This document shows, one piece after another, positions 56,977-64,000 of a stretch of DNA of 64,000 bases. Made by a program: the position numbers and the translations under genes. Source of the stretch: Alteromonadaceae bacterium Bs31 (GTDB lineage: Bacteria; Pseudomonadota; Gammaproteobacteria; Pseudomonadales; Cellvibrionaceae). The DNA lies in assembly GCA_900177435.1 (NCBI GenBank), contig FXAI01000002.1, positions 208,386-272,385 of the forward strand. Reading direction: 5' to 3'. Each line of letters opens with the position of its first letter. Position 1 is the stretch's first letter. The notes beneath the pieces are model-generated. The model ran no database searches. It worked only from the letters and a program-made list of their open reading frames with translations, and was not told the origin of the DNA.

Positions 56977-59316
56977 TCAAGGCTTACGTTTGAACTCAGG
57001 CAGCCATTGTAGAAACTTGTCTTTTAAACCAAGCCGGTCAAAGGGTTTGACCAAATAGTCATTCATGCCAGAATTAAGACACTTGTCTCTTTCACCGGGT
57101 CCGGCGTTTGCGGTTATGGCGATGATAATGACATTTTTCTTTTCATCATTTCTAGCCCGAATAGCTTCACTGGCTTTATAGCCATCCAGTTCAGGCATAT
57201 TACAATCCATGAGTATTAAATCGAAGTGCTCTACTTCCAGTTTTTCCAGACATTCCAAACCGTGTACCGCTGTAGCGGTTTTACATCGTAGCGGTTCTAG
57301 CAAGCCAACAGCCACCATCTGATTTACCGGGTTATCATCGACAATAAGTATTTTTGCCTCCGGAAACACGGGTTCGTTATTAGCTTGAATTTTTTCTACT
57401 TTACCGGGAATGTCTTTTTCTGTTTTTTGGTTCTTGCGGCTCACCCGATCCAGAATTGCATTGAGATGACTATTGATAATGGGTTTGACCAGTATGGTGC
57501 TGTTTTCATTTTCAATAAGGGGCTGATCGATGGAAAAAGTCATAAGCGCACAAAAGGGCGTGCTATTCGTAGCCCTGAGCTGCTCAGCAATAGGGGTTTG
57601 AGCGCTGTCATCTAATTGTTTATCGATAATTATCAGATCAAAAGGTGAATTGTCTTGTTCCGCCGAGTGAATGAGTTTAACGGCGTTCGAATGCGAACCT
57701 GCTTGCTGGCAATGGTTGCCAGAGCGTTTCAGCATCCATTCAATGCTGTGCCGCACTGCCGGATTGCTATCGACAACTAATACCTTGAGTGTGGCTCTCG
57801 TACTGTTGAAAGTCTTTCCTAAAACCGTTTCTGATTGACAAAGAGGCAAATCAAACCAAAAAACGCTGCCATTACCCGGCGTGCTCTTAACACCGATTTC
57901 ACCTTGCATTAATTCCACTAGCTGTTTGCAAATAGAAAGCCCCAGCCCTGTTCCGCCGTACCTGCGTGTGGTTTTTCCGTCTGCTTGAGAAAAGGCAGAA
58001 AAAATATGCTCTTGCTTGTCTTGTGGAATGCCAATGCCAGTGTCACTAATAGTAAAACGCAGTTTTACCATAGCGCTATCACCACTCCCCTCATCCCTTT
58101 TTGTCAGATCAATACTGACTGTACCCCTGTCGGTAAATTTTATGGCGTTGTTGGTAAGATTAATAAGTAACTGGCGAATTCTGTTGACATCGCCCTTGAA
58201 GCAACGGGGTAAATCACCGAGGATTGAGTAGGTTAAATCGATTTTCTTTTTCTGTGTTTGCGTACCAAGTAAAGCAACGACTTCCTCAACATGATCAAAC
58301 AAATCAAAATCTTCCTCTTCGAGAATGGTTTTACCCGCTTCGTTTTTGGAAAAGTCGAGGATATCGTTAATCAGTTGTAACAGGGATTTAGCGGAATTTT
58401 TAGCCACATTTAGGTATTCACGCTCTTTGCCCGTGAGGGAACTGTCACCCAACATTTCCAGCATACCCAGAACGCCGTTCATAGGTGTGCGTAACTCGTG
58501 GCTCACATTGGCAGCAAACTCACCTTTTAGGGTGGCCAGTTCATAGGCGTCATCGCGGGATTTCTCTAGCTCGAGTTCCCTCTGTTTTAAAATGTCCATC
58601 ATGGTATTAAAAGCGATAAACATTTGCTGAATATCCCGCGGCCCGCGGATAGTTACATGACTCTCCACCTCCCCTTGTTGCGCACTGGACATGACCTTGG
58701 CCAGATAATTTATGGGCCCCAGTACGCGTTGAGAAATAACGAGAAGTACCACCAATAACACAAAAGCAATACCAAAAGAGATGAGGAAATTTAGCAGTAG
58801 AATATTAATCGCCATGGATTTCAGCGATTCCTTGCTCATTACAACTCTCACGAAACCCAGCACATCTTCCGGAACAATAGATAATGTATGAATGGGTTCA
58901 TTATCCAATCGTTTAACTTTAACGGTGGCTATAAAATGCCAGTGGAGCTTTTCGTCCGCGACAATAACATTGTTCACCAGGTTAACCGAGGAGGCCATAT
59001 TCGCCTCCATTGGCTTCCCTCTGCTATACAAGGGTTTCATTTCTCGAGAGAGTACTTGTACGCTGACCACATCTTTGAAAGTGTCGAGTATGCCCACCGC
59101 TTCTTCAGCGGTTTGTTCGCTTTCATATAGCAAGGCCAATGTGCTTCTCTCTGCCAGCTCAAGCGCCAATTGAGTACCTTCGACAATAATGCGTTCTTGC
59201 AATGCCTGGGTTGACACGCGAGAAACCACAAGCGTAGTTACCAGCGCCAGAATAAATATTCCGGCTCCGAAGGCAATACTCAGTTGTCGTTGAAAACCCA
59301 GGTTTGAAAACATCAT
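56977..59316 (-). CDS. Hybrid sensor histidine kinase with two receiver domains
   Basis: Membrane kinase of 779 residues. Two membrane spans near residues 10-31 and 168-192 enclose a periplasmic sensor of about 135 residues ([20 protein letters not shown]-type, resembling the small sensors of TonB-linked kinases and cyclases). HAMP follows (to about 250), then the HisKA domain with the phospho-acceptor in [12 protein letters not shown], an HATPase domain ([23 protein letters not shown]), a degenerate receiver ([11 protein letters not shown]) and an intact receiver ([17 protein letters not shown]). It is BarA-like in order but lacks a visible Hpt domain, so an external Hpt partner is needed. 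Third gene of the TonB-receptor operon. Confidence 0.95.
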   Translation of the reverse strand: MMFSNLGFQRQLSIAFGAGIFILALVTTLVVSRVSTQALQERIIVEGTQLALELAERSTLALLYESEQTAEEAVGILDTFKDVVSVQVLSREMKPLYSRGKPMEANMASSVNLVNNVIVADEKLHWHFIATVKVKRLDNEPIHTLSIVPEDVLGFVRVVMSKESLKSMAINILLLNFLISFGIAFVLLVVLLVISQRVLGPINYLAKVMSSAQQGEVESHVTIRGPRDIQQMFIAFNTMMDILKQRELELEKSRDDAYELATLKGEFAANVSHELRTPMNGVLGMLEMLGDSSLTGKEREYLNVAKNSAKSLLQLINDILDFSKNEAGKTILEEEDFDLFDHVEEVVALLGTQTQKKKIDLTYSILGDLPRCFKGDVNRIRQLLINLTNNAIKFTDRGTVSIDLTKRDEGSGDSAMVKLRFTISDTGIGIPQDKQEHIFSAFSQADGKTTRRYGGTGLGLSICKQLVELMQGEIGVKSTPGNGSVFWFDLPLCQSETVLGKTFNSTRATLKVLVVDSNPAVRHSIEWMLKRSGNHCQQAGSHSNAVKLIHSAEQDNSPFDLIIIDKQLDDSAQTPIAEQLRATNSTPFCALMTFSIDQPLIENENSTILVKPIINSHLNAILDRVSRKNQKTEKDIPGKVEKIQANNEPVFPEAKILIVDDNPVNQMVAVGLLEPLRCKTATAVHGLECLEKLEVEHFDLILMDCNMPELDGYKASEAIRARNDEKKNVIIIAITANAGPGERDKCLNSGMNDYLVKPFDRLGLKDKFLQWLPEFKRKP

Positions 59317-59343
59317 TTCATAATCGTTAGCTAGCCATAGACA

Positions 59344-60306
59344 TTATTTATCCATGGGAAAAAGTAATTTAAAGTGTTGTTTATCTTGTTTGGAAAGCGC
59401 AATACCAAGGTGCTCGGCTGTTCGGGTGTTTAGTGCCCCCAGAAGTGATTGTGACAGCATAAGGGGCGGAGCAGGTGCAAGGTTTTCCATTTTACGTTTT
59501 AGTAATTCGGCCAATTGTATTCCTGTTGCATGATTGTCGGGGTACATTGAAAAAAGCACACCTCGGTTTACATCAGCCAGGTTGCTTGAGAAAACGATAA
59601 GGTCACGTTTCCAAGCGGTTTCCAGCACCTGGTTCATAAGCGGTCTGTCGAGAGGTCTACCGGTATAGGGTATCCACAACGCTTCGGTTTTTTGTTGTTG
59701 TTTTTGTAGTAGCTCACGATAGGACAATGCGAGTGTTCTAAGGTCGCTGGCCGGTATGGCATTGAGCGCGATAGCGTGTTTTTTAAGATAGGTTTCGGCG
59801 CGATGTATTAGCCACTCATGTGTTGCCGGTGTGTAGATAACATGGATTTTTTTGATTTTACCGCTGAGCTCTGCCAATTGTGCAAACAGGTGTTCCGGCG
59901 CGGGCACCAGGGAAATCCCTGTTAGATGGTTAGTTTGCTCGGATAGCCCCATTACCGCGCCACCTACCACAACTGGCAGAGTCAGCGTATCGCCCATCAC
60001 ACTTACGGTATTTACGCCCCTGTTACCTAGTGCGATTACGCCGCTCGCTTTGTTCTTCGCCAGCCACTGGCTCAGGTCGGCCGCTTTGGTGTGTTTTTCC
60101 AGTTCATATTCTAAGAGTCTGAAATCACCACCGTGTTGTATACCTTCATTAATTGCTAAAAATACTTGATTGAGGGGATGCCTTACTTTTGGGTAGAGTA
60201 CAGCTATTTTTGTTTTGTCGGCAAAACACCAAGGTGATGCAAGCCCGCTTGCCAACATTAAAACGATGGCTTGGCTGACAAATCTATGAATCATAGGGCC
60301 GAGCAT
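59344..60306 (-). CDS. Periplasmic ABC-type substrate-binding protein in a sensor operon
   Basis: Protein of 320 residues with a signal peptide (IVLMLASGLASPWCFA). The mature part is a periplasmic-binding-protein fold of the ABC_sub_bind type (IAVLYPKVRHPLNQVFLAINEG, GVIALGNRGVN, GVLFSMYPDNHATGIQLAELL). There are no ABC permease or ATPase genes beside it, so it probably presents a ligand to the downstream kinase. The frame extends to 60348; ATG 60306 with AGGA 10 bp upstream is preferred and places the signal peptide at the N-terminus. Confidence 0.85.
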   Translation of the reverse strand: MLGPMIHRFVSQAIVLMLASGLASPWCFADKTKIAVLYPKVRHPLNQVFLAINEGIQHGGDFRLLEYELEKHTKAADLSQWLAKNKASGVIALGNRGVNTVSVMGDTLTLPVVVGGAVMGLSEQTNHLTGISLVPAPEHLFAQLAELSGKIKKIHVIYTPATHEWLIHRAETYLKKHAIALNAIPASDLRTLALSYRELLQKQQQKTEALWIPYTGRPLDRPLMNQVLETAWKRDLIVFSSNLADVNRGVLFSMYPDNHATGIQLAELLKRKMENLAPAPPLMLSQSLLGALNTRTAEHLGIALSKQDKQHFKLLFPMDK

Positions 60307-60348
60307 TAAATGAAATTCCTTATACTGCGTTTGGCAATTACAGATCAC

Positions 60349-62514
60349 TTAAAATGAAAGATGAAGCTCTAAACGATAGTTACTGCCTGGCAGTGGTAAG
60401 TCGTTGGGTAAATTTGCTGGCTCAGACCACGGAGTCGGCTCTGTGGCATCTTGGTCAAATATATTGTTGGCTACCAGTTTAAAGGCCAGGTCTTTAGTGG
60501 CATTCCACTGAAGCACCATATCAACTAAGGTGTAGTCCTCTGGCATTGTTCGCGTATCACCACTTTGCCGTTCTCGCCCCATTACGCGGTTTGCTTGAAT
60601 GTAGGTATTGAGTTTACTGATAATTTGCCAGTTTATATTGGCATAGGCTTGTTGGTGGGGAGCAAAAGCCACCTTGCTGTTATTTGCATCTTTATCTTCT
60701 GTATCCACCCAGGTGTAATTTGCAGCGATGGACACTTTGTCCAGCGCATGCCAAACCAGCTCGCTTTCCCAACCCTGGCCAAGGCGCTCACCGGTATTTT
60801 GGGCGGTACTTGATGAGGCATCTGTATCGGGTACGAAGCGGATAATATCGCGCCATACGTAATTAAATAGATTGATTGAAAAGGTGAGATCTTCCGTGGC
60901 CTGATAATAAAAATTCATTTCATAGTTTTGCAGGCGCTCGGGGTCGAGATCCGGGTTACCCAATACCACGGGATTGTTAATTGCCTGGGTTTCTGCAAAC
61001 GAGGGCGCGCGAAAAGCTTCCCCGTAAAGAACTTTGGTGGTGAGCTTTTGTGTTGTTGACCACACCAAAACCAGACGGGGATTTACAGTACTGCCAAAAT
61101 CAGAGTAATTATCGTAACGCAGGCCCGCCGTTAACTCCCAGTCAGACGCCAACTGCCAGATATCCTGAACAAATAAGTATGCATTTTTACGATCCCCTTC
61201 GCGTAAGAAAACATAGGGCGTATCACTAACATCTACTAGCCCGCTGTTGGGTGGCAACAATTGATCAGTGGCAGGATCGATACCAAAGTTTTTAGTTTCT
61301 CTTACTTCGTATAAGTCGCCGTAGTAGTAGCCAGCACCCAAACGTAATGAATGACTGTCGAAGGTGTTTGAGGAGGCGGTAATATTAAAACGACTGTGCG
61401 TTTCCAGCACTTCCGGATTGCCTATCAGACCTTTGTCGTAGGCACCGAAACCCATGTCGAAACCCGGGGGAAAAATTATAAGATCTTTGTCTATCTCATG
61501 GGTGGTACTCAGGTAACTAGCCTGCACTGATAAGTCCCAGGCATCATTGGCAATCTGGTCTGTCCAGGTGACATCGGCGTTAAAACGATCGGAATTATAG
61601 CGATTGTGTGGATCCAATGCCTCCGCTACACCCACGCCAGCGCCCCAATCACGTCGACGCTGCAGGCCAGAGCGAATACGCCATTTATCTTTTTGAATAT
61701 CAACGCGTAGATCCAGGTTTTCCCGCGATAGCGTTATGTTACCAGGGGCCAGCGAGGCCTCTGTGCCGATAATACTGTCGAACCGTGTTTGTGCATCACT
61801 TTCGACCACACCGTCGTGTCCATCCGTCTTGTGATATTCACCTGCCAGTAAAAACTTAAGGCCAAGCCACTCGTTGCTGTGAATTGCCGAAAGGTCGGTA
61901 GTGTTATAACTACCAGAGGCCGCTTTAAGCGCTGTACCCGAAACATCGTCCGCTGTTTTGGTAATGATATTAATCGTACCGGCAAAAGCTTCTGCACCGT
62001 AAACAGCCGAGCCTGGCCCGCGAATAACTTCGATACGCTCAATACTTTCAACGGGCATGCCGCCCCAGGATTGTCCTCGGTCGCCGTGAAATAGATTTGT
62101 TATGGGTATGCCGTTTATTAATACCAGCACTTGGGGGTTATAGCTTGAATGAATGCCTCTAAATGTATAAACAGGGTTGTAGCCGATACTGGCTCGGCTA
62201 ACGTGTAAACCGGGTATGGTTTCAAGTACCTGATCGAGGTCGCTGGCACCCATCGCGTGGATTTGATCTGCGGTAACAACGGAAGCAACTGCGGGTGCCT
62301 TGTGGATGGGTTGCTCAATACCCGTGGCAATACTAATCATCTGATCGTCGCCATACATACTCATCAGTTGATCTTCATCATCTGTTAACAACTGTGCATT
62401 GCTCGTCGCTGCCAATATCTGGCAGCCGACTAAAACCAGGAGCTTTGCGAGTACCTTTGACCTTTTTCTGGTGGCCGAGACGGGGGCAAGTGCATAAGCG
62501 GAATGTTTAATCAC
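60349..62514 (-). CDS. TonB-dependent outer-membrane receptor
   Basis: Outer-membrane receptor of about 721 residues. A signal peptide (VLAKLLVLVGCQILAATSNAQ) is followed by the plug domain (PAVASVVTADQIHAMGASDLDQVLETIPGLHVSR, RIEVIRGPGSAVYGAEAFAGTINIIT) and a 22-strand barrel that ends in the aromatic LELHLSF needed for outer-membrane assembly. It is similar to CirA/colicin I receptor-like transporters, which carry siderophores or other scarce nutrients. The start is uncertain: frames continue to TTG 62571; GTG 62514 is preferred because AAGG lies upstream and the signal peptide falls near the N-terminus. First gene of a three-gene unit with the binding protein and hybrid kinase. Confidence 0.93.
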   Translation of the reverse strand: MIKHSAYALAPVSATRKRSKVLAKLLVLVGCQILAATSNAQLLTDDEDQLMSMYGDDQMISIATGIEQPIHKAPAVASVVTADQIHAMGASDLDQVLETIPGLHVSRASIGYNPVYTFRGIHSSYNPQVLVLINGIPITNLFHGDRGQSWGGMPVESIERIEVIRGPGSAVYGAEAFAGTINIITKTADDVSGTALKAASGSYNTTDLSAIHSNEWLGLKFLLAGEYHKTDGHDGVVESDAQTRFDSIIGTEASLAPGNITLSRENLDLRVDIQKDKWRIRSGLQRRRDWGAGVGVAEALDPHNRYNSDRFNADVTWTDQIANDAWDLSVQASYLSTTHEIDKDLIIFPPGFDMGFGAYDKGLIGNPEVLETHSRFNITASSNTFDSHSLRLGAGYYYGDLYEVRETKNFGIDPATDQLLPPNSGLVDVSDTPYVFLREGDRKNAYLFVQDIWQLASDWELTAGLRYDNYSDFGSTVNPRLVLVWSTTQKLTTKVLYGEAFRAPSFAETQAINNPVVLGNPDLDPERLQNYEMNFYYQATEDLTFSINLFNYVWRDIIRFVPDTDASSSTAQNTGERLGQGWESELVWHALDKVSIAANYTWVDTEDKDANNSKVAFAPHQQAYANINWQIISKLNTYIQANRVMGRERQSGDTRTMPEDYTLVDMVLQWNATKDLAFKLVANNIFDQDATEPTPWSEPANLPNDLPLPGSNYRLELHLSF

Positions 62515-62802
62515 AATCGTATTCAAACCTTGTTGTTTTTGCTTAGACGCAGCTCTATCAAGTTGTTGCAAATTAACTTATTCAGCTTGACGGTTTTGGG
62601 AATGATCAGCGTACTTCAATATTGCTCGTATATTCGCGTACAAAAACCTGCTTTCATAGCTGGAAGCATTTTTGCGTGCACTATTTTGGACGTTCGCTTG
62701 GTACTACGAGATCGCCACACGTTTAGGCAGAGTGGTAATAGTGGAAGAGCTTATTACTAGGTTTAGTTGTTAATCGCTGGTGGGTCAAACCGCGTGCTCT
62801 TC
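62515..62802. other. Intergenic region upstream of the TonB receptor gene
   Basis: About 290 bp between the start of the TonB receptor gene and the stop of the citrate-synthase-like gene, both on the minus strand. It should hold the promoter of the receptor operon. No Fur box was recognised and a plus-strand frame (62503-62760) has no family character. Confidence 0.35.
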
Positions 62803-63690
62803 TCAGTCATCAGCTTTTTGCCATTGGCGCGAAGAATGTCCTTTGTACTTAATCTGACTGCAGCGCATAGGGAAAAAACTTCCGGCGGGGTGTTTTAAGG
62901 CATCCTCATAACAGACGATAAAACCCGGGCAAAAGCACTGAGTGAGATAGTAAACAAATTCACGTTCCTTCAATTGTTGATCAAGACCAATGGCTGCAAT
63001 TAAGCCACCCATATTGAGCTTTAAGGGATAGCCCAGCTCTTGCAAGCAGGCCTCTACTCGAAACGCCAATTGCACTGCGGCGCCGCTATCTGCACCCTCT
63101 CGTTTTAACAGCTTCATGAGTGGCCGCATACGTTCGTCGCCGGTGGAAACGGGCCGCCCATAGCCTGGCATAATATCCACTTCGCGCTTCTTGCCCTTGC
63201 CGGGTTTACCGCGTTTTTTGTCGCGGCGCTGCGCCATACGCGCTTTTACCAGTTCGCTTAATTCGCTATCTTTTTGTAAGCCGGATTGTAAGTCGCGCAG
63301 CATAGTGTAGGCGCGGTGAGTTGGCTGAAAGCCATAAATAATTGCATCAGATACCGCCGTGGCGCCACTGATACCAAGAGTGGAGCTGGACCGGGCAGAG
63401 CCCGCCAACGCCGCTATACGATTATTCCAGAGCCTGGGGTCCGGGATGCATCCGGAAAAAGTGAGCACTTTGTCCAGCAGCTGGTTGCTGTCTTCCTTGC
63501 CATGTTCACCGCGAATGGCAAAGAGGATGATGTCCATCCATTGTTTACCTTCCATGCTCTGTAAAATGTTCTCGCCATGCATGATCACCCGCTCGCCGGG
63601 AAACCACGCGCCAGCTTCAGTTTGCCAGTTGTTCTGCCACTGGGTTTTGGGGCTCGATTTAAGCATAAATTTCTCAGTTTCCCGGGTCAT
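62803..63690 (-). CDS. Citrate-synthase-superfamily protein (citryl-CoA-lyase-like), altered active site
   Basis: Protein of 295 residues. It resembles the citrate synthase / citryl-CoA lyase fold: a lead GAWFPGERVIMHGENI, the MPGYGRPVSTGDERM segment at about residue 175 that corresponds to PGFGHP...D.R, and a C-terminal KLNMGGLIAAIGLD matching NVDG. In this copy the catalytic His of the GFGH motif is Arg and the Asp of NVDG is Gly, so ordinary citrate synthase chemistry is doubtful. A basic, Lys/Arg/Gly-rich loop precedes the motif. The start at ATG 63690 is chosen; it overlaps the stop of the upstream paralogue by 17 bp, so the two genes are translationally coupled. Confidence 0.65.
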   Translation of the reverse strand: MTRETEKFMLKSSPKTQWQNNWQTEAGAWFPGERVIMHGENILQSMEGKQWMDIILFAIRGEHGKEDSNQLLDKVLTFSGCIPDPRLWNNRIAALAGSARSSSTLGISGATAVSDAIIYGFQPTHRAYTMLRDLQSGLQKDSELSELVKARMAQRRDKKRGKPGKGKKREVDIMPGYGRPVSTGDERMRPLMKLLKREGADSGAAVQLAFRVEACLQELGYPLKLNMGGLIAAIGLDQQLKEREFVYYLTQCFCPGFIVCYEDALKHPAGSFFPMRCSQIKYKGHSSRQWQKADD

Positions 63691-64000
63691 TGAGTAAATG
63701 AAGCCCCTCGCTATGAAAAGGATAGCTGGACCAACCCTCGACATGTTGCTCAAGTGCAAACGCTGCAGCGCCTGGTAAGCGCAATAAGAGATAGAGCATC
63801 TCTGCTTGTTGTGCATCGAAGCCCAGATCGAAAAAAGCACTTGCCGCGACACCGGAAAGCGCCAGAGGCATGCTGGCTGCCGTTTCCAGCGCGGGCCTTT
63901 TATCTCTCAGCCAATTCAGATGCGGTGTTGCAGGGTGTGAGGCCAAGCGGCTGAGTGTTTGAAGTGTGGGCCTTGAGCAGGCGAGGCCATTGGGGTCAAA
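63674..64000 (-). CDS. Citrate-synthase-superfamily protein, C-terminal part (runs off the window)
   Basis: The last 108 residues of a protein whose start lies beyond base 64000. SGVAASAFFDLGFDAQQAEMLYLLLRLPGAAAFALEQ looks like the C-terminal helices of the citrate synthase / citryl-CoA lyase superfamily. The segment expected to read NVDG reads MPLALSG instead, so the catalytic Asp appears missing. It is the upstream partner of the next minus-strand gene, with a 17-bp overlap. Partial; the remainder cannot be judged. Confidence 0.6.
   Translation of the reverse strand, partial: FDPNGLACSRPTLQTLSRLASHPATPHLNWLRDKRPALETAASMPLALSGVAASAFFDLGFDAQQAEMLYLLLRLPGAAAFALEQHVEGWSSYPFHSEGLHLLNDPGN

Overview
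The window looks like the replication-origin region of a marine, polysaccharide-degrading gammaproteobacterium of the Cellvibrionaceae type (the group of Cellvibrio, Saccharophagus and Teredinibacter). The reasons are the polyserine linkers joining the modules of a huge pectate lyase at 9.9-13.3 kb, a GH28 pectinase, and an origin block in which gyrB, recF, dnaN and dnaA run left while rpmH, rnpA, yidD, yidC, mnmE and mnmG run right. No genus is claimed; this is judged from protein character and gene order only.

Layout. 0.4-5.3 kb (minus strand): an Rhs polymorphic toxin with a C-terminal domain resembling TNT-type NAD glycohydrolases, followed by a probable immunity gene and a small secreted protein. 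5.6-9.7 kb: a tandem pair of secreted S9 (prolyl-oligopeptidase family) peptidases closed by a strong terminator. 9.9-13.3 kb: a five-module pectate lyase with two PL1 catalytic domains and three carbohydrate-binding modules. 14-16.9 kb: cold-shock protein, small proteins, a methyltransferase, and an arsenite methyltransferase (ArsM) divergent from an ECF sigma factor with a cysteine-rich tail. 17.5-20.4 kb: a Tat-exported Gfo/Idh/MocA oxidoreductase facing a GH28 enzyme. 20.9-23.6 kb: purEK and an SbtA-type bicarbonate transporter with a small membrane partner, divergent from a LysR regulator. 24.8-27.7 kb: a TRAP transporter, possibly for sugar acids. 27.7-31 kb: YccA/Bax-inhibitor protein, NhaR-like regulator, ribosome-hibernation-like protein and a small membrane protein, with a striking 30-bp stem-loop between the last two.

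31-45 kb is the origin block. Two exact copies and one near copy of the ParB-binding parS palindrome lie inside recF and at the start of dnaN. Two perfect DnaA boxes lie between dnaA and rpmH, and a second cluster of five one-mismatch boxes plus AT-rich DNA lies just upstream of mnmG. The usual rsmG-parA-parB genes do not follow mnmG here.

45-54 kb carries an LVIVD beta-propeller protein, acetoacetyl-CoA synthetase, two membrane proteins of unknown role, and a glyQ-glyS-acyltransferase operon. 54-57 kb has a lipoprotein, an LpxL-like acyltransferase and a YugP-type zinc peptidase. 57-62.5 kb is a TonB receptor, a periplasmic binding protein and a hybrid histidine kinase in one operon, which looks like an outer-membrane-to-kinase sensing chain. 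The right edge has two overlapping citrate-synthase-fold genes whose usual catalytic residues appear substituted; the upstream one runs off the window. No tRNA, rRNA, CRISPR array or insertion sequence was seen.
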